From Granulicella cerasi (GTDB lineage: Bacteria > Acidobacteriota > Terriglobia > Terriglobales > Acidobacteriaceae): a stretch of 64,000 nucleotides of DNA. Each line of letters starts with the position of its first letter. Within the stretch, counting starts at the first letter, position 1. The translations under genes and the position numbers were made by a program. Below, piece after piece: positions 1-7,796 of the stretch. A model generated the notes under the pieces. The model worked only from the letters and a program-made list of their open reading frames with translations. It did no database searches and was not told the origin of the DNA. The DNA lies in the NCBI RefSeq assembly GCF_025685575.1, contig NZ_JAGSYD010000003.1:372001-436000 (forward strand), given 5' to 3'.

Positions 1-1
1 T

Positions 2-118
2 GAGCACCGCTACGCCACGGCCATCGCTCCTCTGCTCGATGACGAGAAGCTGCCCGTACGCCTCACCGCAGCGGCAGGCTACATCAACTGCAACGCAGCC
101 GGTGGTGCGAAGAAGTAA
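2..118 (+). CDS. C-terminal end of a HEAT-repeat-like protein (partial)
   Basis: Open frame entering from the left edge and stopping with TAA at 116-118; only 38 codons are visible. The residues read like one helix pair of a HEAT or PBS-lyase HEAT-like repeat (aspartate pair, then a Lys-Leu-Pro-Val-Arg stretch followed by Ala-rich helix), a pattern common in repeat proteins that test unit by unit conservation of 'PVR' turns. No catalytic motif is visible. Function cannot be assigned from this fragment. Confidence 0.5.
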   Translation, partial: EHRYATAIAPLLDDEKLPVRLTAAAGYINCNAAGGAKK

Positions 119-138
119 AGCCAGAGCATCCAGCAACC

Positions 139-172
139 AAGACCTCACTGACAGCAAGACCTCATTGACAGC
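139..172 (+). repeat. tandem 17-bp direct repeat, two copies
   Basis: Two adjacent 17-bp units (139-155 and 156-172) differ at one base (CTCACTGAC versus CTCATTGAC). They sit between the upstream stop codon and sdaA. Probably a small local duplication; no known binding motif recognised. Confidence 0.6.
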
Positions 173-200
173 TCATTGCCAAGCTTGAGGAGATACTTCT

Positions 201-241
201 AACGCTCGCGCCTACAATAAAGGCCGCGAGCGTTTTCTTTT
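201..241 (+). terminator. hairpin plus T-rich tract directly before the sdaA start
   Basis: A 10-bp stem pairs 201-210 (AACGCTCGCG) with 225-234, followed by TTCTTTT that runs straight into the sdaA ATG at 242. It has the form of an intrinsic terminator for the upstream gene. The only good Shine-Dalgarno-like sequence (GAGGAG, 187-192) lies on the far side of this hairpin. A TACAAT hexamer at 213-218 inside the loop could instead be a -10 box giving a very short leader. Confidence 0.55.
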
Positions 242-1741
242 ATGCAGACCAGCCTCTTCGAGCTTTTCAAAATCGGTATCGGCCCCTCGTCCTCTCACAC
301 CGTAGGACCGATGCGCGCTGCCGTGCGTTTTGGCCGCGACCTCAACGCGCAGGGACTACTGCCACGAACGCAACGCGTCTGCGTGGAGCTCTACGGCTCG
401 CTCGCGCTCACCGGTATCGGCCACGCCACCGACCGTGCAGCGCTGCTCGGTCTTCTCGGTGAATCACCAGACACCGTCGCGCTCGCGCAGATCGACACGA
501 TGCTCGCGCGCATCCAGGTGGAGCACCGCCTGAATCTGCTTGGCGTCGCTGACATCGACTTCAATCCCGCGACCGATCTGCTGTGGCATCGCGATCAGAT
601 GTATCCCGATGCCAGCAATCCTGCGCATCCCAACGGCATGAAGCTTACCGCTTTCGACGCCGCAGGCAGCATACTGCTCAGCGAGACGTTCTACTCCGTC
701 GGAGGCGGCTTTATCCTTTCAGCCGACGAGTTCGCGAACCAGGCGACGAAGCAGGAGCGCTCCGTGCCGTATCCGTTCTCCTCGGCGGACGAACTGCTCC
801 GTCTCTCCGAAGAGCATCAGCTCTCGATCGCTGAGGTTGTGCTCGCAAACGAGATCTCGCTGCTCGCTGATCCGACGATCACGCGCCGCATCGATCGCAT
901 CGTCTCACCTGCGCGTCCCGACAACGAAGCCCCCATCGACCTCGCCGCGCTCACACCCCGCGAGCAGATCGAGGCCGCGGTGCTCACATTGTGGCAAGCG
1001 ATGGCCGACTGCATCGAGCGCGGCATCCACACCGAAGGAACGCTGCCGGGTGGTCTCAACGTTCGCCGTCGTGCCCCCGGACTCGCCGCCCGTCTCGCGC
1101 GCCTCGAAAGCGAAGGCATGCCGCGCGACCCGCTCGCACCGCTCGACTCCGTCACACTTGTCGCGATGGCGGTCAATGAAGAGAACGCCGCCGGTGGCCG
1201 CGTCGTCACCGCGCCCACCAACGGAGCCGCGGGCGTGATCCCTGCGATCGCGCATTACTACCTGCACTTCGCGAGCGGAGACATCACCGAAGCCGAGAAG
1301 CGCGCAGGCCTGCTGCGTTACTTCTTCACTGCAGCAGCGATCGGCATTCTGTACAAAGAGAACGCCTCGATCTCCGGCGCAGAAGTCGGTTGTCAGGGCG
1401 AAGTCGGCGTCGCATGTTCGATGGCTGCAGGCGGACTCGTCGCTGCACTCGGCGGCAACAATGCTGCCGTCGAACACGCTGCAGAGATCGCGATGGAGCA
1501 CAACCTCGGCATGACCTGCGACCCCATCGGCGGTCTCGTGCAGATCCCTTGCATCGAACGCAATGGCATGGGCGCGGTGAAAGCCGTGAACGCGGCGCGC
1601 CTCGCGCTGCATGATCCCGGCCCGCACAAACTCTCGCTCGATCAAGTCATCGACACGATGTATCGCACCGGCATGGACATGCAGTCGCGCTACAAAGAGA
1701 CTTCGCTTGCAGGCCTCGCGTTGAACATCATCGAGTGCTGA
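242..1741 (+). CDS. sdaA: L-serine ammonia-lyase, iron-sulfur-dependent, single-chain
   Basis: Converts L-serine to pyruvate and ammonia in the cytoplasm. At 499 aa it is the single-chain form: a beta domain at about residues 1-150 (opening [19 protein letters not shown], typical of the family) joined to the alpha/catalytic domain at about 230-499. Cysteines near residues 384, 392, 426 and 437 (in the CQGEVGVAC and [12 protein letters not shown] motifs) are candidates for the 4Fe-4S ligands. The start at 242 matches the family N-terminus, and no upstream in-frame start exists before a TAA at 218, yet there is no adjacent ribosome-binding site. It stands alone, with a hairpin immediately upstream. 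Confidence 0.95.
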   Translation: MQTSLFELFKIGIGPSSSHTVGPMRAAVRFGRDLNAQGLLPRTQRVCVELYGSLALTGIGHATDRAALLGLLGESPDTVALAQIDTMLARIQVEHRLNLLGVADIDFNPATDLLWHRDQMYPDASNPAHPNGMKLTAFDAAGSILLSETFYSVGGGFILSADEFANQATKQERSVPYPFSSADELLRLSEEHQLSIAEVVLANEISLLADPTITRRIDRIVSPARPDNEAPIDLAALTPREQIEAAVLTLWQAMADCIERGIHTEGTLPGGLNVRRRAPGLAARLARLESEGMPRDPLAPLDSVTLVAMAVNEENAAGGRVVTAPTNGAAGVIPAIAHYYLHFASGDITEAEKRAGLLRYFFTAAAIGILYKENASISGAEVGCQGEVGVACSMAAGGLVAALGGNNAAVEHAAEIAMEHNLGMTCDPIGGLVQIPCIERNGMGAVKAVNAARLALHDPGPHKLSLDQVIDTMYRTGMDMQSRYKETSLAGLALNIIEC

Positions 1742-1884
1742 TCGACGAAGCGGAGCGTGATGCGGCGCGCATCATTCAACACTCACTCGCGTTCGCATGA
1801 TGCCACCGCATGAGCCTCACAATGTGACGTGCACGATCTCTCAACATGAAGAGAAAAATCTCGCAAACAATTTGTACTTTTCGC

Positions 1885-1913
1885 TTGACTCTGTCTCACG
1901 CAAAATCTATACC
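1885..1913 (+). promoter_or_regulatory. strong sigma70-type promoter with no annotated gene behind it
   Basis: TTGACT at 1885-1890, a 17-bp spacer, then TATACC at 1908-1913. This is the best consensus-like promoter noticed in the window. Predicted start of transcription is near 1920. The next protein gene (rsmE, 2135) is beyond an intrinsic terminator at 2019-2057, so the promoter appears to drive a short RNA. Confidence 0.6.
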
Positions 1914-1919
1914 TTCGTT

Positions 1920-2057
1920 AGTTGCTTCATTCATCATGAATGCGACGTCGATGTCCGCATCGAGTAATGGGAGCGCAGGCAAACGCAACCAGGCAAAGCA
2001 ACACCCAAAGGCAACACATTCAGGGAGCGCATACGATGCGCTCCCTGAAGTGTTTTT
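1920..2057 (+). ncRNA. candidate small RNA (about 138 nt) or attenuated leader
   Basis: Bounded by a consensus-like promoter (1885-1913) and a perfect intrinsic terminator (2019-2057). Inside are a dyad with arms CATTCAT and ATGAATG (1928-1942), a small CGATG/CATCG hairpin, then an A/C-rich single-stranded-looking stretch (about 1975-2018) of the kind often used for base pairing. An ATG at 1936 opens a frame that only ends at 2343, inside rsmE in the wrong frame, so it is not a convincing gene. It could be a free sRNA or a terminated leader of rsmE. No Rfam family recognised. Confidence 0.45.
2019..2057 (+). terminator. intrinsic terminator
   Basis: A 14-bp perfect stem (2019-2032 with 2036-2049) closed by a 3-nt loop, followed by GTG and five T residues (2053-2057). 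It ends the transcript expected from the promoter at 1885-1913. It is about 280 nt past the sdaA stop, so it could also catch sdaA read-through. Confidence 0.8.
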
Positions 2058-2122
2058 AGCCAGTGTTCATGCACCTTTTGCGCGCACCGCTCTCAACACT
2101 CGCATCCACGCCTCGCATCTCG

Positions 2123-2128
2123 TATCTT
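2123..2128 (+). promoter_or_regulatory. -10-like hexamer for leaderless rsmE
   Basis: TATCTT ends exactly 6 nt before the preferred rsmE ATG at 2135. No Shine-Dalgarno is visible. The same geometry recurs at several other genes here. No convincing -35 is seen. Confidence 0.35.
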
Positions 2129-2134
2129 CATTAC

Positions 2135-2866
2135 ATGACTCGTCGTCGCTTCATCGCAGACATCTTCACCGACACCACCGCATCGCTCACCGGCGAGCAA
2201 GCGCATCATCTTGCACGCGTGTTGCGCGCGCAGAGCGGCCAGCAATACGACGTCGTCGCCAACGGCTTCCTGCATCGCGCGACCATCACGCGCGTCTCCG
2301 ACGAGGAAGTCACCTTCGACCTCGGCGAACAACTCGAGACTGACTCCGCATTGCCCGTGCATCTGCTGCTCGCCATCATCAAGTTCGATCATTATGAGTG
2401 GGGCCTCGAGAAGCTCACCGAACTCGGCGCCGCGCGCATCACGCCCGTCATCGCGCGCCGCACGGAGAAGCATCTCGCTGCATCGGCATCGAAGCGTGTC
2501 GAGCGCTGGCGGCGCATCGTGCTTGAATCGGCAAAGCAATCACGCCGCTCCGATCTCGTTGAGATCGACGAGCCGATGCCTCTCGCACAAGCGCTCAAGC
2601 TCGTCGACGCACCGCACAAACTTCTGCTCGCCGAAACCGAAGAAGACAACACACTGGCGAACGCACTGAAGCCTCAACACGAAGGCCCCGACGCCGAACA
2701 CAATCGCGCACTCGCTTTCGCCGTTGGCCCCGAAGGCGGATGGACACAGGATGAGATGAAGCTCTTCACCGACAACGAGTGGAAGCCCATCACACTCGGC
2801 CCGCGCATCCTCCGCGCCGAGACCGCAGCGATCGCCGCACTCAGCGTCTGCAACGCGCTGCTGTAG
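2135..2866 (+). CDS. rsmE: 16S rRNA (uracil(1498)-N(3))-methyltransferase RsmE
   Basis: SAM-dependent methyltransferase of the SPOUT class that methylates N3 of U1498 in helix 44 of 16S rRNA. An N-terminal PUA-like domain (about residues 1-75, with LTGEQAHHLARVLRAQ) precedes the trefoil-knot SPOUT domain (about 80-243), whose C-terminal AVGPEGGWTQDE and LGPRILRAETAAIAAL motifs form the SAM pocket. The start at 2135 (MTRRRFIAD) is preferred over an in-frame ATG at 2063, because RsmE proteins begin close to this point and a -10-like TATCTT lies 6 nt upstream. Length is normal (243 aa). It runs convergently towards dnaJ with a shared terminator between. Confidence 0.92.
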   Translation: MTRRRFIADIFTDTTASLTGEQAHHLARVLRAQSGQQYDVVANGFLHRATITRVSDEEVTFDLGEQLETDSALPVHLLLAIIKFDHYEWGLEKLTELGAARITPVIARRTEKHLAASASKRVERWRRIVLESAKQSRRSDLVEIDEPMPLAQALKLVDAPHKLLLAETEEDNTLANALKPQHEGPDAEHNRALAFAVGPEGGWTQDEMKLFTDNEWKPITLGPRILRAETAAIAALSVCNALL

Positions 2867-2969
2867 TTATCTGAACTCTGGCAACTGGACGACTGCCCCT
2901 CTGCTGTGGACCACGAATCGCCTGACACACTGACATACTCGACAACTGACACATTGAATGGACCATAAG

Positions 2970-3000
2970 AAAAGAGGCCGCATCAGCGGCCTCTTTTTTT
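2970..3000. terminator. bidirectional intrinsic terminator between rsmE and dnaJ
   Basis: AAGAGGCCGC pairs with GCGGCCTCTT around a 4-nt loop, with an A-run on the left and a T-run on the right. It can therefore end transcription of rsmE (plus) and of the hrcA-grpE-dnaJ string (minus). Confidence 0.85.
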
Positions 3001-3017
3001 CTGCAAATGTCCTCACT

Positions 3018-4157
3018 TTACGAGAACATCTCCTTCATCTTGTCGAACAAGCCGCGCGAGTGCGGCGCGTTGTCCACGGCGAGCGTCTCGCTCAACTGCT
3101 TCATGAGCGCTTTCTGCTCCTTCGACAGCTTCGACGGCGTCTGCACGCGTACCTCGACGATCAGGTCGCCCTTGCCGTGCTGATTCAGGTGGGGCACCCC
3201 CTTGCCACGCAAGCGGAATTCCTTGCCACTCTGCGTGCCTTCAGGCACCTTGATCGTCTCTGCACCATGCAGCGTTTCGATCTCAAGCTCCGTGCCGAGC
3301 GCCGCTTGCGGGAAGCTGATCGGCATCACGCAGTGCAGGTCATCGCCATCGCGCTCGAAGAACTTGTGCTCGCGAATGTCGAGCATCACATAGAAGTCGC
3401 CGTTGGGGCCGCCGAAGCGACCTGCATCGCCTTCGCCACCGTAGCGAATGCGCGTGTCGCCTTCAACACCTGCTGGCACCTTCACCTTGATGGTGTGCTC
3501 CGCTGCCGTGCGGCCTTCGCCGCGGCAGGTCTTGCAAGGGTTCTTGATGACCGAACCTGTGCCCGAGCAAACCGGGCATGCACGCGCCACGGAGAAGAAG
3601 CCCTGCTGCGAACGTACCTGGCCGCGACCGCCGCACTGCTGGCATGTTTCGGGCTGCGAGCCCGCCTGCGCGCCGCTGCCTTTGCAGTCGCCGCAAGCAT
3701 CAGCGCGGCGAATCTTCACTTCCTTTTCCGCACCAAAGACAGCCTCTTCAAACTCAAGCGTCAGCTCATAGCTGATGTCGCGTCCACGCTGCGCGCGCGA
3801 TGCTCGACCACGGCCGCCCATGTTGAACATCTCGCCGAACAAGTCGCCGAAGATGTCGTTCAGGTCGCCCTGCTGGAAGCCACCGCCGCCGAACGGTCCG
3901 CCCGCACCGGGGCCGCCGTTGCCGACGCCAGCGTGGCCGTAGCGGTCGTACGCGGCGCGCTTGTCGGCGTCGCTCAGCACGCCGTACGCTTCGCTGCACT
4001 CCTTGAACTTTTCTTCCGCGGCCTTGTCGCCGGGATTGCGGTCTGGGTGCCACTTCATCGCGAGCTTACGGTAAGAGGTCTTAATCTCCCCTTCGCTCGC
4101 CGTGCGCTCGACTTCAAGAATCTCGTAGTAATCAGCCTTCATCGTCGCTGCTGCCAT
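3018..4157 (-). CDS. dnaJ: molecular chaperone DnaJ
   Basis: Hsp40 co-chaperone that stimulates the DnaK ATPase and holds unfolded clients. It has the full class A layout: J domain at about residues 6-70 with the HPD tripeptide ([10 protein letters not shown]), a Gly/Phe-rich linker (about 75-115), four CxxCxGxG zinc-finger repeats (about 150-225: [32 protein letters not shown]) and a C-terminal client-binding region. Length 379 aa is normal. ATG at 4142 (MKADYYEIL) is an alternative start that also fits the family. It is the last gene of the string thioesterase-mrp-hrcA-grpE-dnaJ, 30 bp after grpE. No dnaK is present in the window. Confidence 0.97.
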   Translation of the reverse strand: MAAATMKADYYEILEVERTASEGEIKTSYRKLAMKWHPDRNPGDKAAEEKFKECSEAYGVLSDADKRAAYDRYGHAGVGNGGPGAGGPFGGGGFQQGDLNDIFGDLFGEMFNMGGRGRASRAQRGRDISYELTLEFEEAVFGAEKEVKIRRADACGDCKGSGAQAGSQPETCQQCGGRGQVRSQQGFFSVARACPVCSGTGSVIKNPCKTCRGEGRTAAEHTIKVKVPAGVEGDTRIRYGGEGDAGRFGGPNGDFYVMLDIREHKFFERDGDDLHCVMPISFPQAALGTELEIETLHGAETIKVPEGTQSGKEFRLRGKGVPHLNQHGKGDLIVEVRVQTPSKLSKEQKALMKQLSETLAVDNAPHSRGLFDKMKEMFS

Positions 4158-4181
4158 CTCTGATCTCTAATCTCTGTTCTC
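4156..4181. repeat. 26-bp intergenic repeat, copy 1
   Basis: A pyrimidine-rich 26-mer built of ATCTCTGAT/TCTAATCTC-like 8-mers lies between grpE and dnaJ and touches the dnaJ start. A second copy with two mismatches is at 6819-6844, upstream of mrp. On the coding (minus) strand it is purine-rich (GAGAT units), so it may help ribosome loading. Confidence 0.6.
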
Positions 4182-4187
4182 TTGCGT

Positions 4188-4739
4188 TTACGCTTCGTGC
4201 TGCGCGGAGTTCGTCGCGATCTTCACCAGCGCCGGACGCAGCAACTTGTCACGCAGCTTGTAGCCGCGGCGAATCTCTTCGATCACCTGATGGTCTGGCA
4301 CGTCAGCGCGTTCTTCCGAACCCAACGCCTCATGCACACGCGGATCGAACTCCGCACCGACAGCCTCAACCGCCTGCACGTTCAGGTTGCGCAGCGCTTC
4401 TTCCATCTGCTTCAGGATCAACTCCACGCCCACGCGCAACTGCTCGGCCGAGCCCTGGGCCTTCAGCGCGAGCTGAAAGTTATCCATCACTCCAAGGAAC
4501 GGCTCCACTGTCGCCTGCACGGCGTAGTCGCGCGCATCCTGGCGCTCCTTCACCTCGCGCTTGCGCGCATTGTCGAACTCCGCCTGCAGACGCGCCAGAC
4601 GGTCCTTCAACGCATCACGCTCACCGCGTGCCTGCTCCAACTCCGCGCCCGCGTCCATCGGAATTACTTCACCTTCGAGCGGAGCTTCGTTCTGTTCTTC
4701 GTTGGCCGTGTAGTTCTCGTTCAGTTCCTGTTCACTCAT
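4188..4739 (-). CDS. grpE: nucleotide exchange factor GrpE
   Basis: Releases ADP from DnaK. An acidic disordered N-terminus (residues 1-35) leads into the long coiled-coil helix (about 38-95, rich in Glu/Lys/Arg heptads) and the C-terminal beta-wing domain, with the conserved pattern ALRNLNVQAVEAVGAEFDPRVHEAL and the closing segment on hydrophobic-charge alternation ending in VKIA. ATG at 4739 is preferred because AAGGAAG precedes it by about 6 nt; an upstream in-frame ATG at 4805 would add 22 residues. It lies between hrcA and dnaJ in the usual heat-shock gene order. Confidence 0.94.
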   Translation of the reverse strand: MSEQELNENYTANEEQNEAPLEGEVIPMDAGAELEQARGERDALKDRLARLQAEFDNARKREVKERQDARDYAVQATVEPFLGVMDNFQLALKAQGSAEQLRVGVELILKQMEEALRNLNVQAVEAVGAEFDPRVHEALGSEERADVPDHQVIEEIRRGYKLRDKLLRPALVKIATNSAQHEA

Positions 4740-4814
4740 CGTCGTCTTCCTTTGTTCCGTTTGCGCTTCCGCAGCAAACCAGTCTCTGATTCGCTTCATC
4801 GTCATGCGCTCTTT

Positions 4815-5900
4815 CTAAAGTCCTGTTGCATCTTCGCGACCGAGGTCCAGTACGCGATCAAAAAGGTTCGCGATGTAGCCCACCGCATTCATCGTGCTCT
4901 CGTAGTGCATACGCTTGCTGCCGAGCACGCCCACCGTGGCCAGACTATCTCCGACGCGCGCTGGCGCAGCGATCAACACAAGCCCTGCCATCTCCGGCGC
5001 CGTGCGCTCGAGGTCGAAGACCACGCGCACATTCTCCTGCCGCGAATCGACATACGCATTGAGCAGCTCGACCAGCCGCTCCTTGGCTTCGAGCGCGCCG
5101 AGCATCGCACGCAACCGTTCGCGATCTTCATCCGCACCCACTAGATTCGCAACGCCTTCGACAAACACCAGCGGCGTGCCTTCCACCGCGGGCAGCGCCT
5201 GCGACCAAAGCTCCTGCGCCGACGCCAGCATCTGCTGATACGCGGACCGCTCACGGTTCACGCGACGCGACAACTCCGCGCGCACCGCGTCGAGCGTCCA
5301 TCCGCGGAAGTGTTCGTTGAGGAAGTTCGAAGCAATCTCCAACTCCGACATCGTCAGGTCGCGCTCCACCGCCAACATGCGATCGCGCACCATGCCACCG
5401 CGCGTCACGAGCACCGCCAACACGCGCTTTGAGGCCAGCCGCGAGAAGTGCACATGCTCCAGCATGTCGGTCGCCGGAGGCGCGCCGATCGCGAGGCCCA
5501 CACCGCTCGAAAGCATCGCCAGCACCTGCGAGGTGCGCTCCAGCAAGGCATCGCCACCCGCAATACCGACGAAGCTCGAATCAATGCGCGAGTGTAGTTC
5601 CGCACGCGTCGGTCCGGGCAGGTTCGCCGCCGATCCGCGATGCAGCGCCTCCACATACATGCGGAACGCCGACGCCGAAGGCACACGACCCGCCGATGTA
5701 TGCGGCTGTTCGAGCAATCCTGCATCGACCAGCGCAGCCATCTCGTTGCGAATCGTCGCCGGACTGGCGGCGGCCGAAGCGATCGCGCTCGAACGCGCAA
5801 TCGACCCCGAACTCACAGGCTCGCCTGTGGCGATGTAGCTTTCTACAATCGCCATCAGCACATCGCGCTGTCTCGCCGTCAATGTCGGTTCGTTCGCCAT
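4815..5900 (-). CDS. hrcA: heat-inducible transcription repressor HrcA
   Basis: Repressor that binds CIRCE operators of class I heat-shock genes and is kept active by GroE. The N-terminal winged helix (about residues 5-90) includes the hallmark SYIATGEPVSSGSIA and SPATIRNEMAALVDAGLLEQPHTSAGRVPS motifs. A GAF-like domain and dimerisation region follow, and a conserved ending includes GVLGSKRMHYESTMNAVGYIANLFDRVL. ATG at 5900 gives the typical start; a GTG at 5924 in frame would add 8 residues. Upstream of grpE-dnaJ, so the three are probably co-transcribed. I did not find a CIRCE element (TTAGCACTC-N9-GAGTGCTAA) in this window. Confidence 0.93.
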   Translation of the reverse strand: MANEPTLTARQRDVLMAIVESYIATGEPVSSGSIARSSAIASAAASPATIRNEMAALVDAGLLEQPHTSAGRVPSASAFRMYVEALHRGSAANLPGPTRAELHSRIDSSFVGIAGGDALLERTSQVLAMLSSGVGLAIGAPPATDMLEHVHFSRLASKRVLAVLVTRGGMVRDRMLAVERDLTMSELEIASNFLNEHFRGWTLDAVRAELSRRVNRERSAYQQMLASAQELWSQALPAVEGTPLVFVEGVANLVGADEDRERLRAMLGALEAKERLVELLNAYVDSRQENVRVVFDLERTAPEMAGLVLIAAPARVGDSLATVGVLGSKRMHYESTMNAVGYIANLFDRVLDLGREDATGL

Positions 5901-5953
5901 CGCAACCTGATTAGATATCCGCACCGCCGCAAACGTCGCAACGGCGCCTTTGC

Positions 5954-6787
5954 TTAAAGAATCTCGAGCACGTCCTCAGACTGCGCCGCCGCTTCCTTCG
6001 CGCGCAACGCTACCTGCGCTGCAATCGCGCGGAACTCCTGCCCACGCTCGGAGTCTTCACCCGCCAGCGCTGCCGGCAAACCACGATCGCCGCTCTCACG
6101 TACCTGCGGATCAAGATCCACGGAGCCGAGGAACGGCAGGCCGAACTGCTTGGCCGTCTGCTCCGTCGAGCCCGCGCCGAAGACATCGATCACCGTACCG
6201 TCGGGAAGCACCATGCGGCTCATGTTCTCCACCAGTCCCAGCACTTCCACATTCACCTGGTGGAACATCTCGAGCGCCTTGCGGGCGTCTTCGAGAGCCA
6301 CCGACGAGCCCGTGCTCACCACGACAGCGCCGGTCAACGGCACCGTCTGCACCAGCGAGATCACGACATCGCCCGTGCCCGGAGGCAGATCGACGAGCAG
6401 GAAGTCCAACTCGCCCCACTGCACCTGCTGCAGGAACTGGCGGATGACGCCATGCAACATCGGTCCGCGCATCACCATCGGCTTGTCGCCCGGCGAGATC
6501 AGTCCGATCGACATGAACTTCACGCCATGCGCCGTCAGCGGTTCAATCATGTTGCCCGGCAGGATCGCAGGCTGACGCGTCAGGCCAAGCATCGTCGGCA
6601 CATTCGGCCCGTAGATGTCTGCGTCGATCAGGCCGACCTTGTAACCCAGCTTCGCAAGGCTCACTGCGGTGTTCACGGCCACGGTGGTCTTCCCCACGCC
6701 GCCCTTGCCCGAACCAATCGCCACTACATGCGCTACACCCGCCAGCGGCTGCGGCCCCTGCGGCATTCCCTGTCCACTATGTCCCAT
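5954..6787 (-). CDS. Mrp/NBP35 family iron-sulfur carrier ATPase
   Basis: P-loop ATPase of the Mrp/ApbC family, thought to carry and insert 4Fe-4S clusters. The deviant Walker A GSGKGGVGKTT sits near residue 27, followed by LIDADIYGPNVPTMLG. Other family motifs are MRGPMLHGVIRQFLQQVQWGELDFLLVDLPPGTGD and VENMSRMVLPDG. The paired Cys-x-x-Cys seen in many Mrp proteins is absent from the usual place near the C-terminus, and the N-terminal MIP18/DUF59 domain of longer Mrp proteins is missing. Start at 6787 (MGHSGQ) follows an AGAAAGAGAG stretch. It lies between the thioesterase and hrcA on the same strand. Confidence 0.88.
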   Translation of the reverse strand: MGHSGQGMPQGPQPLAGVAHVVAIGSGKGGVGKTTVAVNTAVSLAKLGYKVGLIDADIYGPNVPTMLGLTRQPAILPGNMIEPLTAHGVKFMSIGLISPGDKPMVMRGPMLHGVIRQFLQQVQWGELDFLLVDLPPGTGDVVISLVQTVPLTGAVVVSTGSSVALEDARKALEMFHQVNVEVLGLVENMSRMVLPDGTVIDVFGAGSTEQTAKQFGLPFLGSVDLDPQVRESGDRGLPAALAGEDSERGQEFRAIAAQVALRAKEAAAQSEDVLEIL

Positions 6788-6818
6788 AACTCTCTTTCTA
6801 CCTCGGCGCACAGCGCCA

Positions 6819-6844
6819 ATCTCTGATTTCTAATCTCTGATCTC
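6819..6844. repeat. 26-bp intergenic repeat, copy 2
   Basis: Same pyrimidine-rich 26-mer as at 4156-4181 with two differences, here between the thioesterase stop and the mrp start. Both copies are in the same orientation and in intergenic gaps of one co-directional gene string. Confidence 0.6.
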
Positions 6845-6850
6845 GAAGGC

Positions 6851-7375
6851 TTAAACGTGCCACTCCGGCGGCAACGTCGCGCGCAGTTCCTTCTTGCGCA
6901 TCGTCTCGCTCGAACGCATCTCGCGACGCTTCAGCGCGTCTTCATAGCGACGCTTCTGGTGCTCCGTCTCCGGCACGACCTGCGGCACTTCGAGCTTGCC
7001 GCCGAGCACATCTACCGCAACATACGTCAGGTAGGCGGTCGCCACATGACGCATGCGGCCGTTGCCGAGCACATCCTCAACCATCGCTTTCACGCCGACT
7101 TCCATGCTCGTCTTGAACGCGCGGTTCACGCTCGCCTTCAGGATCAGCAACTCGCCCACCTTGACCGGCGAGACGAAGTCGAGCGTATCCATGCTCGCCG
7201 TCACCGTCACCGCACCCGCATGGCGCACACTCGCCACGGCGCCGACGAGGTCAATGAACTGCATCAGACGACCGCCGAAGAGATTGCCCAGCGGATTCAC
7301 ATCATTCGGGAAAACGATCTCATTGCGCTCGGCCATCGACTCGGCCACAGTGCGCGAAATCACACGTTCGCTCAT
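6851..7375 (-). CDS. acyl-CoA thioesterase, hot-dog fold (YciA/ACOT type)
   Basis: Cytoplasmic acyl-CoA hydrolase of the hot-dog superfamily. Residues 20-45 hold the family signature FPNDVNPLGNLFGGRLMQFID (the Asn/Asp and Gly-Gly of the active-site helix), and a second part is DTLDFVSPVKVGELLILKASVNRAFKTSMEVGVK. Length 174 aa with a charged C-terminal tail is usual for a single-domain hexameric enzyme. ATG at 7375 is chosen because TAGAAT lies 7 nt upstream, the leaderless geometry seen elsewhere here; ATG at 7384 is possible. Divergent from the TPR gene at 7488. Chain-length preference cannot be read from the sequence. Confidence 0.88.
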   Translation of the reverse strand: MSERVISRTVAESMAERNEIVFPNDVNPLGNLFGGRLMQFIDLVGAVASVRHAGAVTVTASMDTLDFVSPVKVGELLILKASVNRAFKTSMEVGVKAMVEDVLGNGRMRHVATAYLTYVAVDVLGGKLEVPQVVPETEHQKRRYEDALKRREMRSSETMRKKELRATLPPEWHV

Positions 7376-7475
7376 ACATTTCATTCTAAATGGAGCGTCA
7401 AATCCCCACTCACAACCCTGAACCGCAACCAAAGTTCGAATCGAACCAACGCCCGCAAATTCCCCGCCGCGTCTT

Positions 7476-7481
7476 TACAAT
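7476..7481 (+). promoter_or_regulatory. -10-like hexamer for leaderless TPR gene
   Basis: TACAAT ends 6 nt before the ATG at 7488. No Shine-Dalgarno separates them, so the transcript is expected to begin at or next to the start codon. No clear -35. Confidence 0.4.
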
Positions 7482-7487
7482 CACTCC

Positions 7488-7796
7488 ATGGACCGTATCG
7501 CAGCCCTCTCCGAAATCGTGCAGATGAACCCCGCCGACAGCTTTGCCCGCTACGGCCTCGCCATGGCCTATGCCGCCGAGGGCCGTAACGACGAAGCGCT
7601 CGCCGAGTACACCCAGACCACCGAGCACAACGCTGACTACGTTCCTGCTTATCAGATGTCCGCTCAGCTTCTGCTGAAGCTCGGCCGCACCGCTGAGGCG
7701 AAGGCCCGCGTCGAAGCCGGCCTGGCCGCCGCAGAGCGCACCCACAACGCCCACGCGCAGAGCGAACTCGGAGCGATGCTCGACGAACTCAGCTAG
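7488..7796 (+). CDS. small tetratricopeptide-repeat protein
   Basis: 102 aa, essentially two and a half TPR units. Residues about 15-48 (ADSFARYGLAMAYAAEGRNDEALAEYTQ) and about 49-85 (ADYVPAYQMSAQLLLKLGRTAEAKARVEAG) show the W/L-G-Y-A-F-A-P spacing of TPR helices. No signal peptide or membrane segment, so probably a cytoplasmic protein-protein adaptor; the partner is unknown. Its stop overlaps by 4 nt the end of the convergent MscS gene (7793). Leaderless-type -10 at 7476. Confidence 0.85.
   Translation: MDRIAALSEIVQMNPADSFARYGLAMAYAAEGRNDEALAEYTQTTEHNADYVPAYQMSAQLLLKLGRTAEAKARVEAGLAAAERTHNAHAQSELGAMLDELS

Noticed and set aside
1846-2343. 165-codon open frame between sdaA and rsmE
   Set aside because: It crosses an intrinsic terminator and then overlaps rsmE in another frame; its product is low-complexity and has no recognisable domain.
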